From Archangium gephyra (GTDB lineage Bacteria; Myxococcota; Myxococcia; Myxococcales; Myxococcaceae): a stretch of 64,000 nt of DNA. The DNA lies in NCBI GenBank assembly GCA_003243425.1, contig QFQP01000029.1, forward strand, positions 1 to 64,000, read 5' to 3'. The position numbers and the translations under genes were made by a program. Below the pieces are notes generated by a model that saw only the letters and a list, made by a program, of their open reading frames with translations, had not been told where the DNA came from and did no database searches. Below are positions 17,819 to 26,424 of this stretch, piece after piece (the first letter of the stretch is position 1; the number at the start of each line of letters is the position of its first letter).

Positions 17819-20440
17819 TCAGTTACGACGACGGCGGCGCAGCCCGACGAGCGTCAGCAAACCGAGGAACGGAGCCGCGAAGTCAGCCGGTGACGAGCAA
17901 CCGCACCCCGTCTTGGCCGCGGGCTGAACGGTGGTGCTGCCCGTCCCGACGCCCGGAAGCACCTCGGTCATGCCGGTGCCGCCGCCCGCGCCGCTCCCGC
18001 CACCCGTTCCGCTGCCGCCGCCCGTCCCGGTGCCGCCGCCCGTGCCGGCATCCGCCACGGGAACCATGCAGTTCACCAGCGGCTCGGCGATGACGTTCAC
18101 GTTCTGAATCACAGCCCCACCGCCGGGCGCTGCGAGCGCGATGTAGACGTCGGTGCCGCACGGCGCCTGCACGTCGATGGTGGCCGTGACGTTACCGGTG
18201 CCCGCGAACGCGGTGCTGCGGGTCGAGTCGTTCGACAGCGTGTTGCCGCTCCGCGTGAAGGTCACGGGAGAGCCGGTCCTGGTGAGCGCCACCATCGGCG
18301 TGCTCGCGGGGCGGCCGGTCTGATCGGGAGGAACGTTGGCCGTCACGCGCACGCGCAATACGCCCGCCGTGCCCGCGACCTTGAACTGCATGGGGCCTGG
18401 CACCGCCGAGGTGCGGAACGTCTGCGACTGCCCCGTGCCGAAGTACGGGCGGGGCAGGTTGGCGGCGGTCGCGTCGAGCACCTTCGAGCAGTTGATGACG
18501 CCGCGCTGCGAGAAGATCTCGTTGAGTTGCGCGGCGGCCATGGGGTTCGCGGGGAACGCCGTCGCCACGCGCGCGGCGAGCGCCGCGGTCACCAGCGCGA
18601 AGTCTGCGTTGGGGGTGATCGACACCAGCATCGCGTAGACCGCGGCGTCGAAGGTGTGGCCGTTGTCGGTGCCTGCGAACACCGTGGTGCGCGCCTGCCA
18701 CATCGCTTCGGCGACGTGCATGCCGTCCTGGTGCACCTCACCCCAGAGCACCTCGGGGCACTTGTTCTGGTTGTCGAGCGAACGGAGGTATCCGTCGACC
18801 GGGACGCCAGGCGCCGAAGGCTGAGCGGCCGCCGCACGCGGGCCGAAGTACGGGCCGACCTGCGGCACGTTGTTGAACGCGGCCGAGAAGTAATCGGCGA
18901 TGCCTTCGTGCAGCGCGCCACCTTCGTTGTTGGCAGAACGCGCGTCGATGGCGAGGTCTTCGAAGGTGAGCGCCGCGGTGGCGTAGATCGCCCCGTGACC
19001 GAACTCGTGCTGAATGACCGTGGCGTCGTAGGCCGCGTCGGCCGAGTTGCCCTGGAAGATCATCAGCGTGTCGGCGCCGGTGTCGAAGCCCGGCAGCGGC
19101 AACTGCGCGAAGTTCTCACGGGGGAAGAAGGCCGCGTTGTCCATGCGCAGCAGCGTGTTGGCCACACAGCCCTGCGGAGTGAACGCGCACGTGGGGTTGG
19201 CCAGAATCTCGTTGAAGTTGGGGAACATGGCGTTGGCCCACACCGCCGGCCGCACCGCAGGCGTGCGGCGCTCGTCGCGCATCTTGAACGGCTGAATGTT
19301 CGGGTTGCCCGCGAAGATCGGCTGCGCCGCGCCCGACAGACCGCGCGTCCAGTCGTAGATGGTGTTCACGTGGTAGAACGAGTGCACCTCGGCGAACTCG
19401 TCGGAGTTCGCCAGATCGCTCGCCACCACGGCCGTGCGGTTCGTCGGCGGGTCGACGGGCGCGTAGACGAAGTCGCCGCTCGCGTTGGTCACGTTCGAAG
19501 CGCGGCGCAGGCGATCGCAGACCGCCACGTCGTACTTCACCGGGAAGCCCATGTAGTCGAGCGTGCCGCTCGCGCGCTTCGCCGAGCCGTTGGCGGCGCA
19601 GCCTTCGTTCGGGCAGCAGTTGTACATCATCAGCTGGGTACCGCAGAGCTGGCCGCCATCGTTCTGAGACTCGACGAACCCGCCGTCAGCCGCGGCGCTC
19701 ACACAGACGTCGCCGATCATCGAGCCGCCGTCGGCGTGCCGCAGCTCGCGCACGACCGTGGGGGTGACACCGACGCCCGCATCGAGGCCGCCGGGGCTGA
19801 TGGGGTACACGCGCGCGTCGAGCGCTGCGCGGTGCACGCGGTTCTGAACGAAGAGCCGCTCACCGGTGACCGCGTCGATGGCCACGTACCAGTTCTTCGT
19901 CGCGTCGAGCGTCTGCACGTTGGCCACGAAGCCGCGGTGAAGATCGTCGCCCACGCGGAAGTAGAACGCCTTCGCGCCGCCGTACGGAATGCCGTCGTCG
20001 CGCATGGCGACGAGCGGGAGTTCTTTCGCGGCGAGCTTCATCGCCTCGCCCGTCGTCATCGGCGCGCCGTCGAGCACGCGCACGAACGGCTGCAGGCTCG
20101 AGGAGACCTGCTCCACGCGGCGCTGCGCGTCGAGCGTCACCACCAGCTTCGCTTCGTAGACCTCGAGGTCCTTCACGGTTTCCTGCAAGTGGAAGCTGGC
20201 GCCGAAGCGGGTGCCGAACTCACCGCTCGACTTGAGCGTGGCCGCCGGTGACAGGCCGTAGTGCTCTCGTCGTGAGAGCGCCCACGCGCGAACGGCGGTG
20301 GTGAGATCACCCGAGAGGGGCGTCGATAGTTGTCCGGCTTCGAACTTCGGAGCTCCGGTCTCGGTGTTGGGGATCGACGACGTGGGCTGCGGTGGGGTCA
20401 CCACGCTGGCAGCGAGAATGAGTGCGGCGAGGGAGTTCAA
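17819..20440 (-). CDS. M36-like secreted metalloprotease with MYXO-CTERM tail
   Basis: 873 residues from TTG 20440, preceded at six bases by AAGGAG, giving a normal signal peptide (NSLAALILAASVV). An FTP-type inhibitory propeptide follows (KLVVTLDAQRRVEQV). The zinc site is IQHEFGHGAIY (HEXXH), with the downstream Glu in ALHEGIADYFSAAF, as in fungalysin/M36 peptidases. The protein ends with a Gly/Thr-rich linker, a Cys pair in TGCGCSSP, a hydrophobic helix and Arg-rich RRRRRN. That tail is the MYXO-CTERM sorting signal typical of myxobacteria, which directs surface anchoring or processing. It probably degrades extracellular protein. The gene is monocistronic, with a hairpin downstream. Confidence 0.93.
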   Translation of the reverse strand: MNSLAALILAASVVTPPQPTSSIPNTETGAPKFEAGQLSTPLSGDLTTAVRAWALSRREHYGLSPAATLKSSGEFGTRFGASFHLQETVKDLEVYEAKLVVTLDAQRRVEQVSSSLQPFVRVLDGAPMTTGEAMKLAAKELPLVAMRDDGIPYGGAKAFYFRVGDDLHRGFVANVQTLDATKNWYVAIDAVTGERLFVQNRVHRAALDARVYPISPGGLDAGVGVTPTVVRELRHADGGSMIGDVCVSAAADGGFVESQNDGGQLCGTQLMMYNCCPNEGCAANGSAKRASGTLDYMGFPVKYDVAVCDRLRRASNVTNASGDFVYAPVDPPTNRTAVVASDLANSDEFAEVHSFYHVNTIYDWTRGLSGAAQPIFAGNPNIQPFKMRDERRTPAVRPAVWANAMFPNFNEILANPTCAFTPQGCVANTLLRMDNAAFFPRENFAQLPLPGFDTGADTLMIFQGNSADAAYDATVIQHEFGHGAIYATAALTFEDLAIDARSANNEGGALHEGIADYFSAAFNNVPQVGPYFGPRAAAAQPSAPGVPVDGYLRSLDNQNKCPEVLWGEVHQDGMHVAEAMWQARTTVFAGTDNGHTFDAAVYAMLVSITPNADFALVTAALAARVATAFPANPMAAAQLNEIFSQRGVINCSKVLDATAANLPRPYFGTGQSQTFRTSAVPGPMQFKVAGTAGVLRVRVTANVPPDQTGRPASTPMVALTRTGSPVTFTRSGNTLSNDSTRSTAFAGTGNVTATIDVQAPCGTDVYIALAAPGGGAVIQNVNVIAEPLVNCMVPVADAGTGGGTGTGGGSGTGGGSGAGGGTGMTEVLPGVGTGSTTVQPAAKTGCGCSSPADFAAPFLGLLTLVGLRRRRRN

Positions 20441-20612
20441 GTACGTCTCCTTTCGGTGCACCCGGCCTGAGGGCACCGTGAAAGCGGGCGCACACTAACC
20501 GATATGTGCACGCCTCCATGAACAACCGCCGTGAAGCGCAGTTCTTGCGGCCGATGAGCGGAGGTGCGCGGTTTTCTTGCTGAATCCCGAGCGACGGAGC
20601 TAGGACTTCAAC

Positions 20613-20951
20613 ATGGCCTACGTCGTCGCCGACCCGTGCGTGAAGTGCAAGTACACCGACTGTGTCGAGGTCTGCCCGGTCAATTGTTTCTACGAGGGCG
20701 CCAACTTCCTCGTCATTCACCCTGACGAGTGCATCGACTGCGGCGCCTGCGAGCCGGTGTGCCCCACCAAGGCGATCTTCGCCGAGAGCGACCTCCCGTC
20801 GAAGTGGGACGAGTACAAGAAGCTCAACGCCGACTTCGCGACGAAGTGGCCGAACATCAACGAAAAGAAGAGCCCGCTGCCCGAGGCCGAAGAGTTCAAG
20901 GACAAGGAGAACAAGCGCTCCCTGTTCGACACGGCCCCCGGCGGGAAGTGA
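20613..20951 (+). CDS. fdxA: Seven-iron ferredoxin
   Basis: 112 residues. Cysteines at 9, 12, 17, 21, 25, 40, 43, 46 and 50 reproduce, with a one-residue offset, the pattern of Azotobacter-type FdI. In that family the [3Fe-4S] cluster is bound by the equivalents of 9, 17 and 50, and the [4Fe-4S] by 21, 40, 43 and 46. The C-terminal extension (KWDEYKKLNADFATKWP) is also typical of FdxA. It is a cytosolic electron carrier. It has its own 170-bp upstream region and ends tail-to-tail with the next gene at TGATCA, with no space for a terminator. Confidence 0.96.
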   Translation: MAYVVADPCVKCKYTDCVEVCPVNCFYEGANFLVIHPDECIDCGACEPVCPTKAIFAESDLPSKWDEYKKLNADFATKWPNINEKKSPLPEAEEFKDKENKRSLFDTAPGGK

Positions 20952-21422
20952 TCACTTCGACAGCTCGCTGCGCTTCTGTTCGAGCGCGGCTGGCGTCGCG
21001 GTGTTCCGGTTGAGCTCGCTCATTCGGCTGAGCTCCCGCGTGGTGGGCGTGTCTTTCGGCGCGCTCGAGCCCATGCCTTCGTCTTTGTTGGCGCCACGGC
21101 CAGAAGACGCGAACGCCTGCGCCGACATCGGCTTGCCGGTCGACGCGTCGTACTCGGGCGTGATGCCACCGGGCGCGACGCTGGTGAGCGGCACGTAGCC
21201 CGTGGTGCCGCGCGCCTGCACCAGGTGAAACCGTCTGTCCTTTTCGCTCGGCCCCAGCCAGCGCACTTCTTCGCCGGCCTGGAGCGTGTGCAGCTTCTTC
21301 GCCCTGGCGCTCGGCTCCTTGAACAACGCTGCGTCTCGGGTCACCACGCGCAGGGCGTCGCCCTGTCGCTGCGCGAGCCCTGCGGATGACGACAGCGCCA
21401 CGGCGATGACCAGGAGTCGCAT
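20952..21422 (-). CDS. Secreted SH3-domain protein
   Basis: 156 residues with a signal peptide (MRLLVIAVALSSSAGLAQ) and one bacterial SH3-like domain at about residues 25-85 (VVTRDAALFKEPSARAKKLH, GEEVRWLGPSEKDRRFHLVQ, TTGYVPLTSV). Bacterial SH3 domains commonly bind peptidoglycan peptides or act as protein-interaction modules in the periplasm. The remaining 70 residues are hydrophilic and low-complexity. The gene lies 21 bp downstream of the FliK-like gene, so they may be co-transcribed. Confidence 0.8.
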   Translation of the reverse strand: MRLLVIAVALSSSAGLAQRQGDALRVVTRDAALFKEPSARAKKLHTLQAGEEVRWLGPSEKDRRFHLVQARGTTGYVPLTSVAPGGITPEYDASTGKPMSAQAFASSGRGANKDEGMGSSAPKDTPTTRELSRMSELNRNTATPAALEQKRSELSK

Positions 21423-21443
21423 GACCTTCGAGTGTACGCGCCA

Positions 21444-22181
21444 TCAGGCGATCGACAGCGAACCGACCTTGAGGCCGCGCGCCTGCAGCTCTTCACGAAT
21501 GCGGCTGACCGCCTCGGCGGACGGTGGGCCGTTCTTTCCCACCAGCTTGAGGGCGATCTGCCGGGGGCCCAGGCGTTCGATCTCGACGTGGGCGCCCAGC
21601 GAGTTGTTGAGCGTGATGGCGAGGCCCGGCCGCTGCGACTTCACGAAGCGTTCGATCTTCTCGATGAGCGCCACGGCCTGCGCGGCTTTCGTCTCGGGCG
21701 TGGCTTCGATCTTCGGCGCCTGCTGAGCACCGCTCGCGGCGATCGGCTGCTGAGGCAACACGGCGGCATTGGCGGGCGGCGCGTCGGCGCTCAGCTCCTT
21801 CGTGATGAGCTCCAGCACACGCGCATCGGCCCGCTCGATCACCGCCTGACTCGCGTCGGTGCGGACTTCCTTGAGCCCCACCGCCAGCGCCTGGTGCTCG
21901 CTGCGAACGTTGCCCAGCCGCTGGGCTTCACCGTCGGCGTGCACCCGCGCGGCGCTCAACAGCTGCCTGGTACCGTGCGCAGCTTCGCTCCTGGCGAGCG
22001 TCGTCGATTTCGCAGTCACCACCGTCTTCGGCGCGGCGCCCTTGACCGCCTGCGAGACCACGGGCTTGGGAGGGAGCGGCTGCTTCTTGAGCTCCGCCCT
22101 GGCCTCCGACAGCAACTGCTTGAAGGGTTGCGCCTTCGTCGCCACCACCGGCGTCACCGCGTTCCTGGGGTCGATTTTCAT
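21444..22181 (-). CDS. FliK/type III secretion needle-length-like protein
   Basis: 245 residues from ATG 22181; a GTG six bases upstream is equally possible. The N-terminal 160 residues are Ala/Pro/Gln-rich and likely disordered. The last 75 residues (LAITLNNSLGAHVEIERLGP, RIREELQARGLKVGSLSI) have the pattern of the C-terminal domain of FliK/HrpP hook- and needle-length regulators. Those domains switch substrate specificity of flagellar or type III export. No export gene is adjacent, so this assignment rests on pattern only. There is no signal peptide. An alternative is a general coiled protein. Confidence 0.4.
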   Translation of the reverse strand: MKIDPRNAVTPVVATKAQPFKQLLSEARAELKKQPLPPKPVVSQAVKGAAPKTVVTAKSTTLARSEAAHGTRQLLSAARVHADGEAQRLGNVRSEHQALAVGLKEVRTDASQAVIERADARVLELITKELSADAPPANAAVLPQQPIAASGAQQAPKIEATPETKAAQAVALIEKIERFVKSQRPGLAITLNNSLGAHVEIERLGPRQIALKLVGKNGPPSAEAVSRIREELQARGLKVGSLSIA

Positions 22182-22272
22182 GGGCACCGACCACGTGAAG
22201 CATCCGTCGTGCCGCGAATGAATGACCTGATTCCGAGGCGTTACGGTCAGCCGCCAGCTCCCTGTCGGGACT

Positions 22273-23319
22273 TCAGTGCGCGAAACCGCCGGGTTGTTGA
22301 GGCGCGAGCCCCGTCAGCTCGTTGATGGCGACCGGGCAGGTGGCGACGTCTTCCGGGCGGCCGATGAGCGCGCCGCCGCTCCAGTCGGTGTCGTTGAAAA
22401 TCAGGCCATCACGAATCTCGAACTCGGTGACCGTCTTGTTCATCTCCCAGAAGCGGCCCTTCACCAACACGCGCTGCCCGCGGTGGAACTTCTCGATGTC
22501 GGCGAACTGTTTCGACTGTAGGCGCACGTAGATGAAGACCGGGGGAATCTTCACCGGTGCCTGCGCGAGGAGGTCGAGCTGCGAGCGGCGCGGGTCGGGC
22601 GGTTCCCACTGCAACACCGCCACCAGCTCTTCGGCCTCGGCGTCGCGGTACTTCTTCTTCTTCTTGCCCTTCGGTTGGTTCACGCCGATCTCGAGCAGCG
22701 TCGCGCCGCCCCAGGTCACGTCGCGATCGAGGTAGCCATCGCGGAACGCCGCCATCACGTCGGTGGTGACCGCGCTCGTCGCGTTGAGCGCCTCGACCTG
22801 GTAGCGCTGCTTGAGCAACGGCAGCGTGAAGTATGCCGAGTCGATCGGCTGCACCTGCTCGTTGATCATCTTCAGCTTGGGAAGGTCGATGATCTTCACC
22901 GTCTTGTTGAGCTCGGTGGCGACGGCCAGCCACTCGTCAGGCATGCGCTTGTCGATCATCACGCGACGCACCATCGAGACCAGGTAGGCCATGGCCGGGA
23001 AGTTCGGCAGCGTCAGCTGCGTCTGCACCGCTTCCTGCAGCCTGGGGTCGAGCGTGAAGTTCTGATCGCGCTTGTGAATGTACGGCGCCAGCTCCGCGAG
23101 CGCGATGAACAGCCCGCCGTACAGCTGAACGCAACCGGGCTGCGGCGTGATGACTTCGTGCCCTGCGATCAACGCCTTGTTGAACTTCGACTTCGCGAAG
23201 CGTCGGTCCATCGTTTCTTCGCGGAAGTTCGGCGGTTTGCCGTTGCCGAAGATCTCCTCGCGCTGGGCGAACGAGGGCACGGCACACAGCACCATCAGCA
23301 GGGCGGTCACACGACGCAT
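22273..23319 (-). CDS. Secreted protein of unknown function
   Basis: 348 residues from ATG 23319, chosen because the signal peptide (RRVTALLMVLCAVPSFAQ) begins there. The mature part is mixed alpha/beta without a domain I recognise. Landmarks are PGCVQLYGGLFIALAELAPY, a long helical middle, a run of lysines (KGKKKKKYRDAEAEE), and a C-terminal segment that looks OB-like (FHRGQRVLVKGRFWEMNKTV). That ending could be a DUF-type OB-fold as in periplasmic nucleic-acid- or sugar-binding proteins, but this is weak. The gene stands alone between the FliK-like gene and the GNAT gene. Confidence 0.75.
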   Translation of the reverse strand: MRRVTALLMVLCAVPSFAQREEIFGNGKPPNFREETMDRRFAKSKFNKALIAGHEVITPQPGCVQLYGGLFIALAELAPYIHKRDQNFTLDPRLQEAVQTQLTLPNFPAMAYLVSMVRRVMIDKRMPDEWLAVATELNKTVKIIDLPKLKMINEQVQPIDSAYFTLPLLKQRYQVEALNATSAVTTDVMAAFRDGYLDRDVTWGGATLLEIGVNQPKGKKKKKYRDAEAEELVAVLQWEPPDPRRSQLDLLAQAPVKIPPVFIYVRLQSKQFADIEKFHRGQRVLVKGRFWEMNKTVTEFEIRDGLIFNDTDWSGGALIGRPEDVATCPVAINELTGLAPQQPGGFAH

Positions 23320-23474
23320 CGGCTTCGAAGGTAGCACTGCGCTGCCCGACGGCCGAAGCGCGCCGTTATTCCGGAGCCCCGCTTCCGGAGATCGGTTGAG
23401 CCCCAACGTCTCGGGTTTTTCCGCAGGGTCCCAGGGCTGGGCAGGCCCGGTGAATTCCTCTATAGGGCCACGCG

Positions 23475-23945
23475 ATGCCGGGCGAGAACGCGACTGAAAT
23501 CCTCATCAAGCCTGTCGAGAACGAAGGCGAATTGTTCCAGGCGCTGGCGATTCGGGAAGTCGTCTTCATCGAAGAGCAGAGCGTGCCCGAGTCACTCGAA
23601 CGCGATGCCGACGACGCGCAGGCCTTTCACGTGCTCGCCATGGAAGGTGGCCACGCCATCGGCACCGGGCGCCTCGTGAAGCTGGCGGCGCCTCCTGAAG
23701 GGCAGACCGGCAACTGGGGTCGCGTGGGCCGCATGGCGGTGCTGCAGAGCAACCGCAAGGGCGGTACCGGCACCCGGCTGCTGACCGCGCTCGAAGCCGA
23801 AGCGCGGCGCCTCGGCCTCAACGGCATCATTCTTCACGCGCAGCTGTCGGCCATGGAGTTCTACAAGCGCCATGGCTACGAGACGTACGGCGCGGTGTTC
23901 GAGGAAGCGGGCATGCCGCACCTCGAAATGAAGAAGAAGCTCTGA
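23475..23945 (+). CDS. GNAT-family N-acetyltransferase (ElaA/YjcF-like)
   Basis: 156 residues, the usual single-domain GNAT size. The order of motifs fits acetyl-CoA-dependent transferases of the ElaA/YjcF group: an N-terminal strand with IREVVFIEEQSVPESLERD, GRLVKLAAP, the acetyl-CoA pyrophosphate loop RMAVLQSNRKGGTGTRLL, and the C-terminal FYKRHGYETYGAVFEEAGMP. The substrate is unknown. The stop lies 3 bp from the convergent stop of the RND exporter gene. Confidence 0.88.
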   Translation: MPGENATEILIKPVENEGELFQALAIREVVFIEEQSVPESLERDADDAQAFHVLAMEGGHAIGTGRLVKLAAPPEGQTGNWGRVGRMAVLQSNRKGGTGTRLLTALEAEARRLGLNGIILHAQLSAMEFYKRHGYETYGAVFEEAGMPHLEMKKKL

Positions 23946-23948
23946 GCT

Positions 23949-26363
23949 TCAGGCTTCGGTCTTGGTCTCGGGCAGGCGCGGCTCGGGCTTCTGACCCTTG
24001 ATGCGCTCCTTGAGCTCGATGAGCGCAGGGAAGAGCACCGTGGTGCCGAGGAACGTGCAGAGCACGCCGACCACCGCGAGCATGCCGACGCTGCGGAGCC
24101 CCGCGTGCCGGGCGATGAGCATCGACGCGTAACCCACCGAGTTCGAGAACGTGGCCACCACGGCGGTCAGGCCCGTGTAGCGCATGATGCGCATCATCGA
24201 GCCCACGCCTTCTTCCTTGTAGCGGTGGAAGACGTGCACCGAGTTGTCGACGGCGATCGCCAGCAGGTTGGGCAGCACCACCACGTTCAGGAAGTTGAGC
24301 GAGATGTCGCCCACGAACATGCCGCCGGGCAGACACGCGATGCCGGCGAACAGCGGGCCGGTGACCATCAAGGTGTGCGTGAACTTCTTGAGGGCGATCC
24401 AGATGACGAAGAACACCACCAGCGCGGCGAGCCCCATGACCAGCGGGCCGTCACGGCGAATGAGCACGAAGATCTTCGCGGCCAGACGGTTGGTGTCGAG
24501 GATGGGGGCGTGAATGCCGGCTTCCGTGGCGCGGGCGCTGACGGTGTTGAGGTCCGCGGCCCACGTCTCGAGGCGCGCGGTGTCGTGCAGGCCGTAGCGC
24601 GGGAACATGAGGACGAAGGTGCCCTTGTGGTCGAAGGGTTCGAAGCGGCGGCGGAACTCCACCGGCAGCTCTTCGAGCCGCCACGGCTGCACGTTCGTCA
24701 TGTCGATGAACTGCTTCACGCGTTCATCTTCCTTCGCGGAGTTCGGCACCTTCTCCATGAGGTCGTGGAGCTCGCCGATGAGCTTCATGCGGCGGTCGGT
24801 GTCGTACGGCAGCAGGTCGTTGAGTGAAGCGACGTCGGCGATGCTGCTGTTCTCGCCATCACGCTTCTGAATCTCACGCGCGAAGCCGGTGACCTTGCGC
24901 GCGGTGTCGAGCGAGTCGACCCAGGTCATCGCGGGGATCATGATGATCCCCATCTGCTCGGCGATGTGGAGCTCGAGCTCGCCGGCCTTCGACTCGCCGG
25001 TGATCTTGAGCAGGTTGGTCTCGAAGCCCACGCGCGGCAGCGCCCAGACCGAGAACGCAACCAGGCCGGTCATCACGGCGACGATGCCGCCGAGCACGAA
25101 GGTCGGTACCCGCAGCGTCCTGGGGTGCTCGGTGTGCGGCACCACGGCCTTGGGTTTACGCAGCGCGAACCGCTCCGAGAGGAACAGCACCGCCGGGGCG
25201 AAGGCGTACGTGGTGAGCAACGTGGCCATCACGCCGAACGAGGCGATCTTGCCGAACTGCTTGAAGGCTTCGAACTCCGCGAAGATGAGGACGAAGAACG
25301 CCGCCGCGTTGGTGATGGCCGACGACAGCGCGCCGCTGAAGGTCCCGTTGAGCGTCTCACGCATCGCTTCGAGCGGCTCGTGACGCGCGCGTTCTTCCCA
25401 GTAGCGCATCGACAGATGCAGGCCGTACTCGATGCCCAGACCGACGAGGATGGCCGCGAGGAACCCGGTGACCGGGTTCAGGTGGCCGACGACGGCCCAC
25501 GTGAAACCCATGGTCGCGGCGATGCCCACGCCCAGCGGCACGTACACCGTCGGCACGATGGCCAGGCGACGCGCGGTCAGCAGCAGAATGATGAGCGTGA
25601 CGATGCCGGTGATGACCCCGGAGCGCGCGAGGTCGGCCTGCATCGCATCGTCGTCGGCGACGCGAACCACGTACGCGCCGGTGTAGTCGAGCTTGAGGTC
25701 CTTGAACTTCTCGTCGCGCAGCTTCTCGGCGGCCCCACGGACCTCAGCGATGAGCTTGCGGTTGAAGTCGAGGTTGGCGGGCGTGGAGGTCGCCTTCACC
25801 AGCAGGTACAGCTCTTCTTCGTTCTGCGACTCGAGGTAGTCGCCCTGCTGCCGCCGCGGCGTGTACTTCTTCTGGATCTCCGCGAAGCCGATGGGGCGCT
25901 CTTCGTCTTCGTCGAGGTCGACGTAGAGCGGGTTGGCGATCTTCCGCTCGTAGTCGATGCGCGCGGCGACATCGTCCTTCAGGTTCGCGAGCTTCTCGGT
26001 CTCGAGCAGCAGCAGCGCGCGGCGGGTGACCCAGCGGGTGTCGAACTTCCACTCGACGAAGCGCACCACTTCCTTGCGTGCTTCGATGTCGGCCGCGGCG
26101 AGCTTCGCGAACGCGCGACGCTGCTCTTTGGTGCCGCCGACGACCTGCACGATGAGGTACCCGGTGCCTCCGGCGCGGTCTTCGATCTCCTTGAGGTCTT
26201 TCACCTCGGGGGTCGAATCGGGCAGCAGCTCCAGCATGTCGCCGCGGAAGCCGAGCTTGCTCGACATGAAGCCGAAAATGGCGGCGCACACCGCAGCCAC
26301 GACAAGCATCTGCCATGGCGAGCGGTGCGACAGATTCAGAAGGCGTTCGAGGAGCGACTTCAT
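23949..26363 (-). CDS. RND/MMPL-family membrane exporter
   Basis: 804 residues. An N-terminal membrane helix is followed by a periplasmic loop (MLELLPDSTPEVKDLKEIED), then five helices around GIVTLIILLLTARR and MGFTWAVVGHLNPVTGFLA with the motif GLGIEYGLHL. A second periplasmic loop and helix block contain AVDNSVHVFHRYKEEGVG. Two halves with about 12 helices and large loops fit the HpnN/MMPL branch of RND transporters, which move lipids, hopanoids or other hydrophobic cargo towards the outer membrane using the proton gradient. No membrane fusion partner is adjacent. It probably acts alone, with unknown cargo. Confidence 0.9.
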   Translation of the reverse strand: MKSLLERLLNLSHRSPWQMLVVAAVCAAIFGFMSSKLGFRGDMLELLPDSTPEVKDLKEIEDRAGGTGYLIVQVVGGTKEQRRAFAKLAAADIEARKEVVRFVEWKFDTRWVTRRALLLLETEKLANLKDDVAARIDYERKIANPLYVDLDEDEERPIGFAEIQKKYTPRRQQGDYLESQNEEELYLLVKATSTPANLDFNRKLIAEVRGAAEKLRDEKFKDLKLDYTGAYVVRVADDDAMQADLARSGVITGIVTLIILLLTARRLAIVPTVYVPLGVGIAATMGFTWAVVGHLNPVTGFLAAILVGLGIEYGLHLSMRYWEERARHEPLEAMRETLNGTFSGALSSAITNAAAFFVLIFAEFEAFKQFGKIASFGVMATLLTTYAFAPAVLFLSERFALRKPKAVVPHTEHPRTLRVPTFVLGGIVAVMTGLVAFSVWALPRVGFETNLLKITGESKAGELELHIAEQMGIIMIPAMTWVDSLDTARKVTGFAREIQKRDGENSSIADVASLNDLLPYDTDRRMKLIGELHDLMEKVPNSAKEDERVKQFIDMTNVQPWRLEELPVEFRRRFEPFDHKGTFVLMFPRYGLHDTARLETWAADLNTVSARATEAGIHAPILDTNRLAAKIFVLIRRDGPLVMGLAALVVFFVIWIALKKFTHTLMVTGPLFAGIACLPGGMFVGDISLNFLNVVVLPNLLAIAVDNSVHVFHRYKEEGVGSMMRIMRYTGLTAVVATFSNSVGYASMLIARHAGLRSVGMLAVVGVLCTFLGTTVLFPALIELKERIKGQKPEPRLPETKTEA

Positions 26364-26424
26364 GAGGCCCGCTGCGCGTAGCCCTGAAACGTTGCGGCTG
26401 CAATCGAGTTTGCGGCTGGTGCCC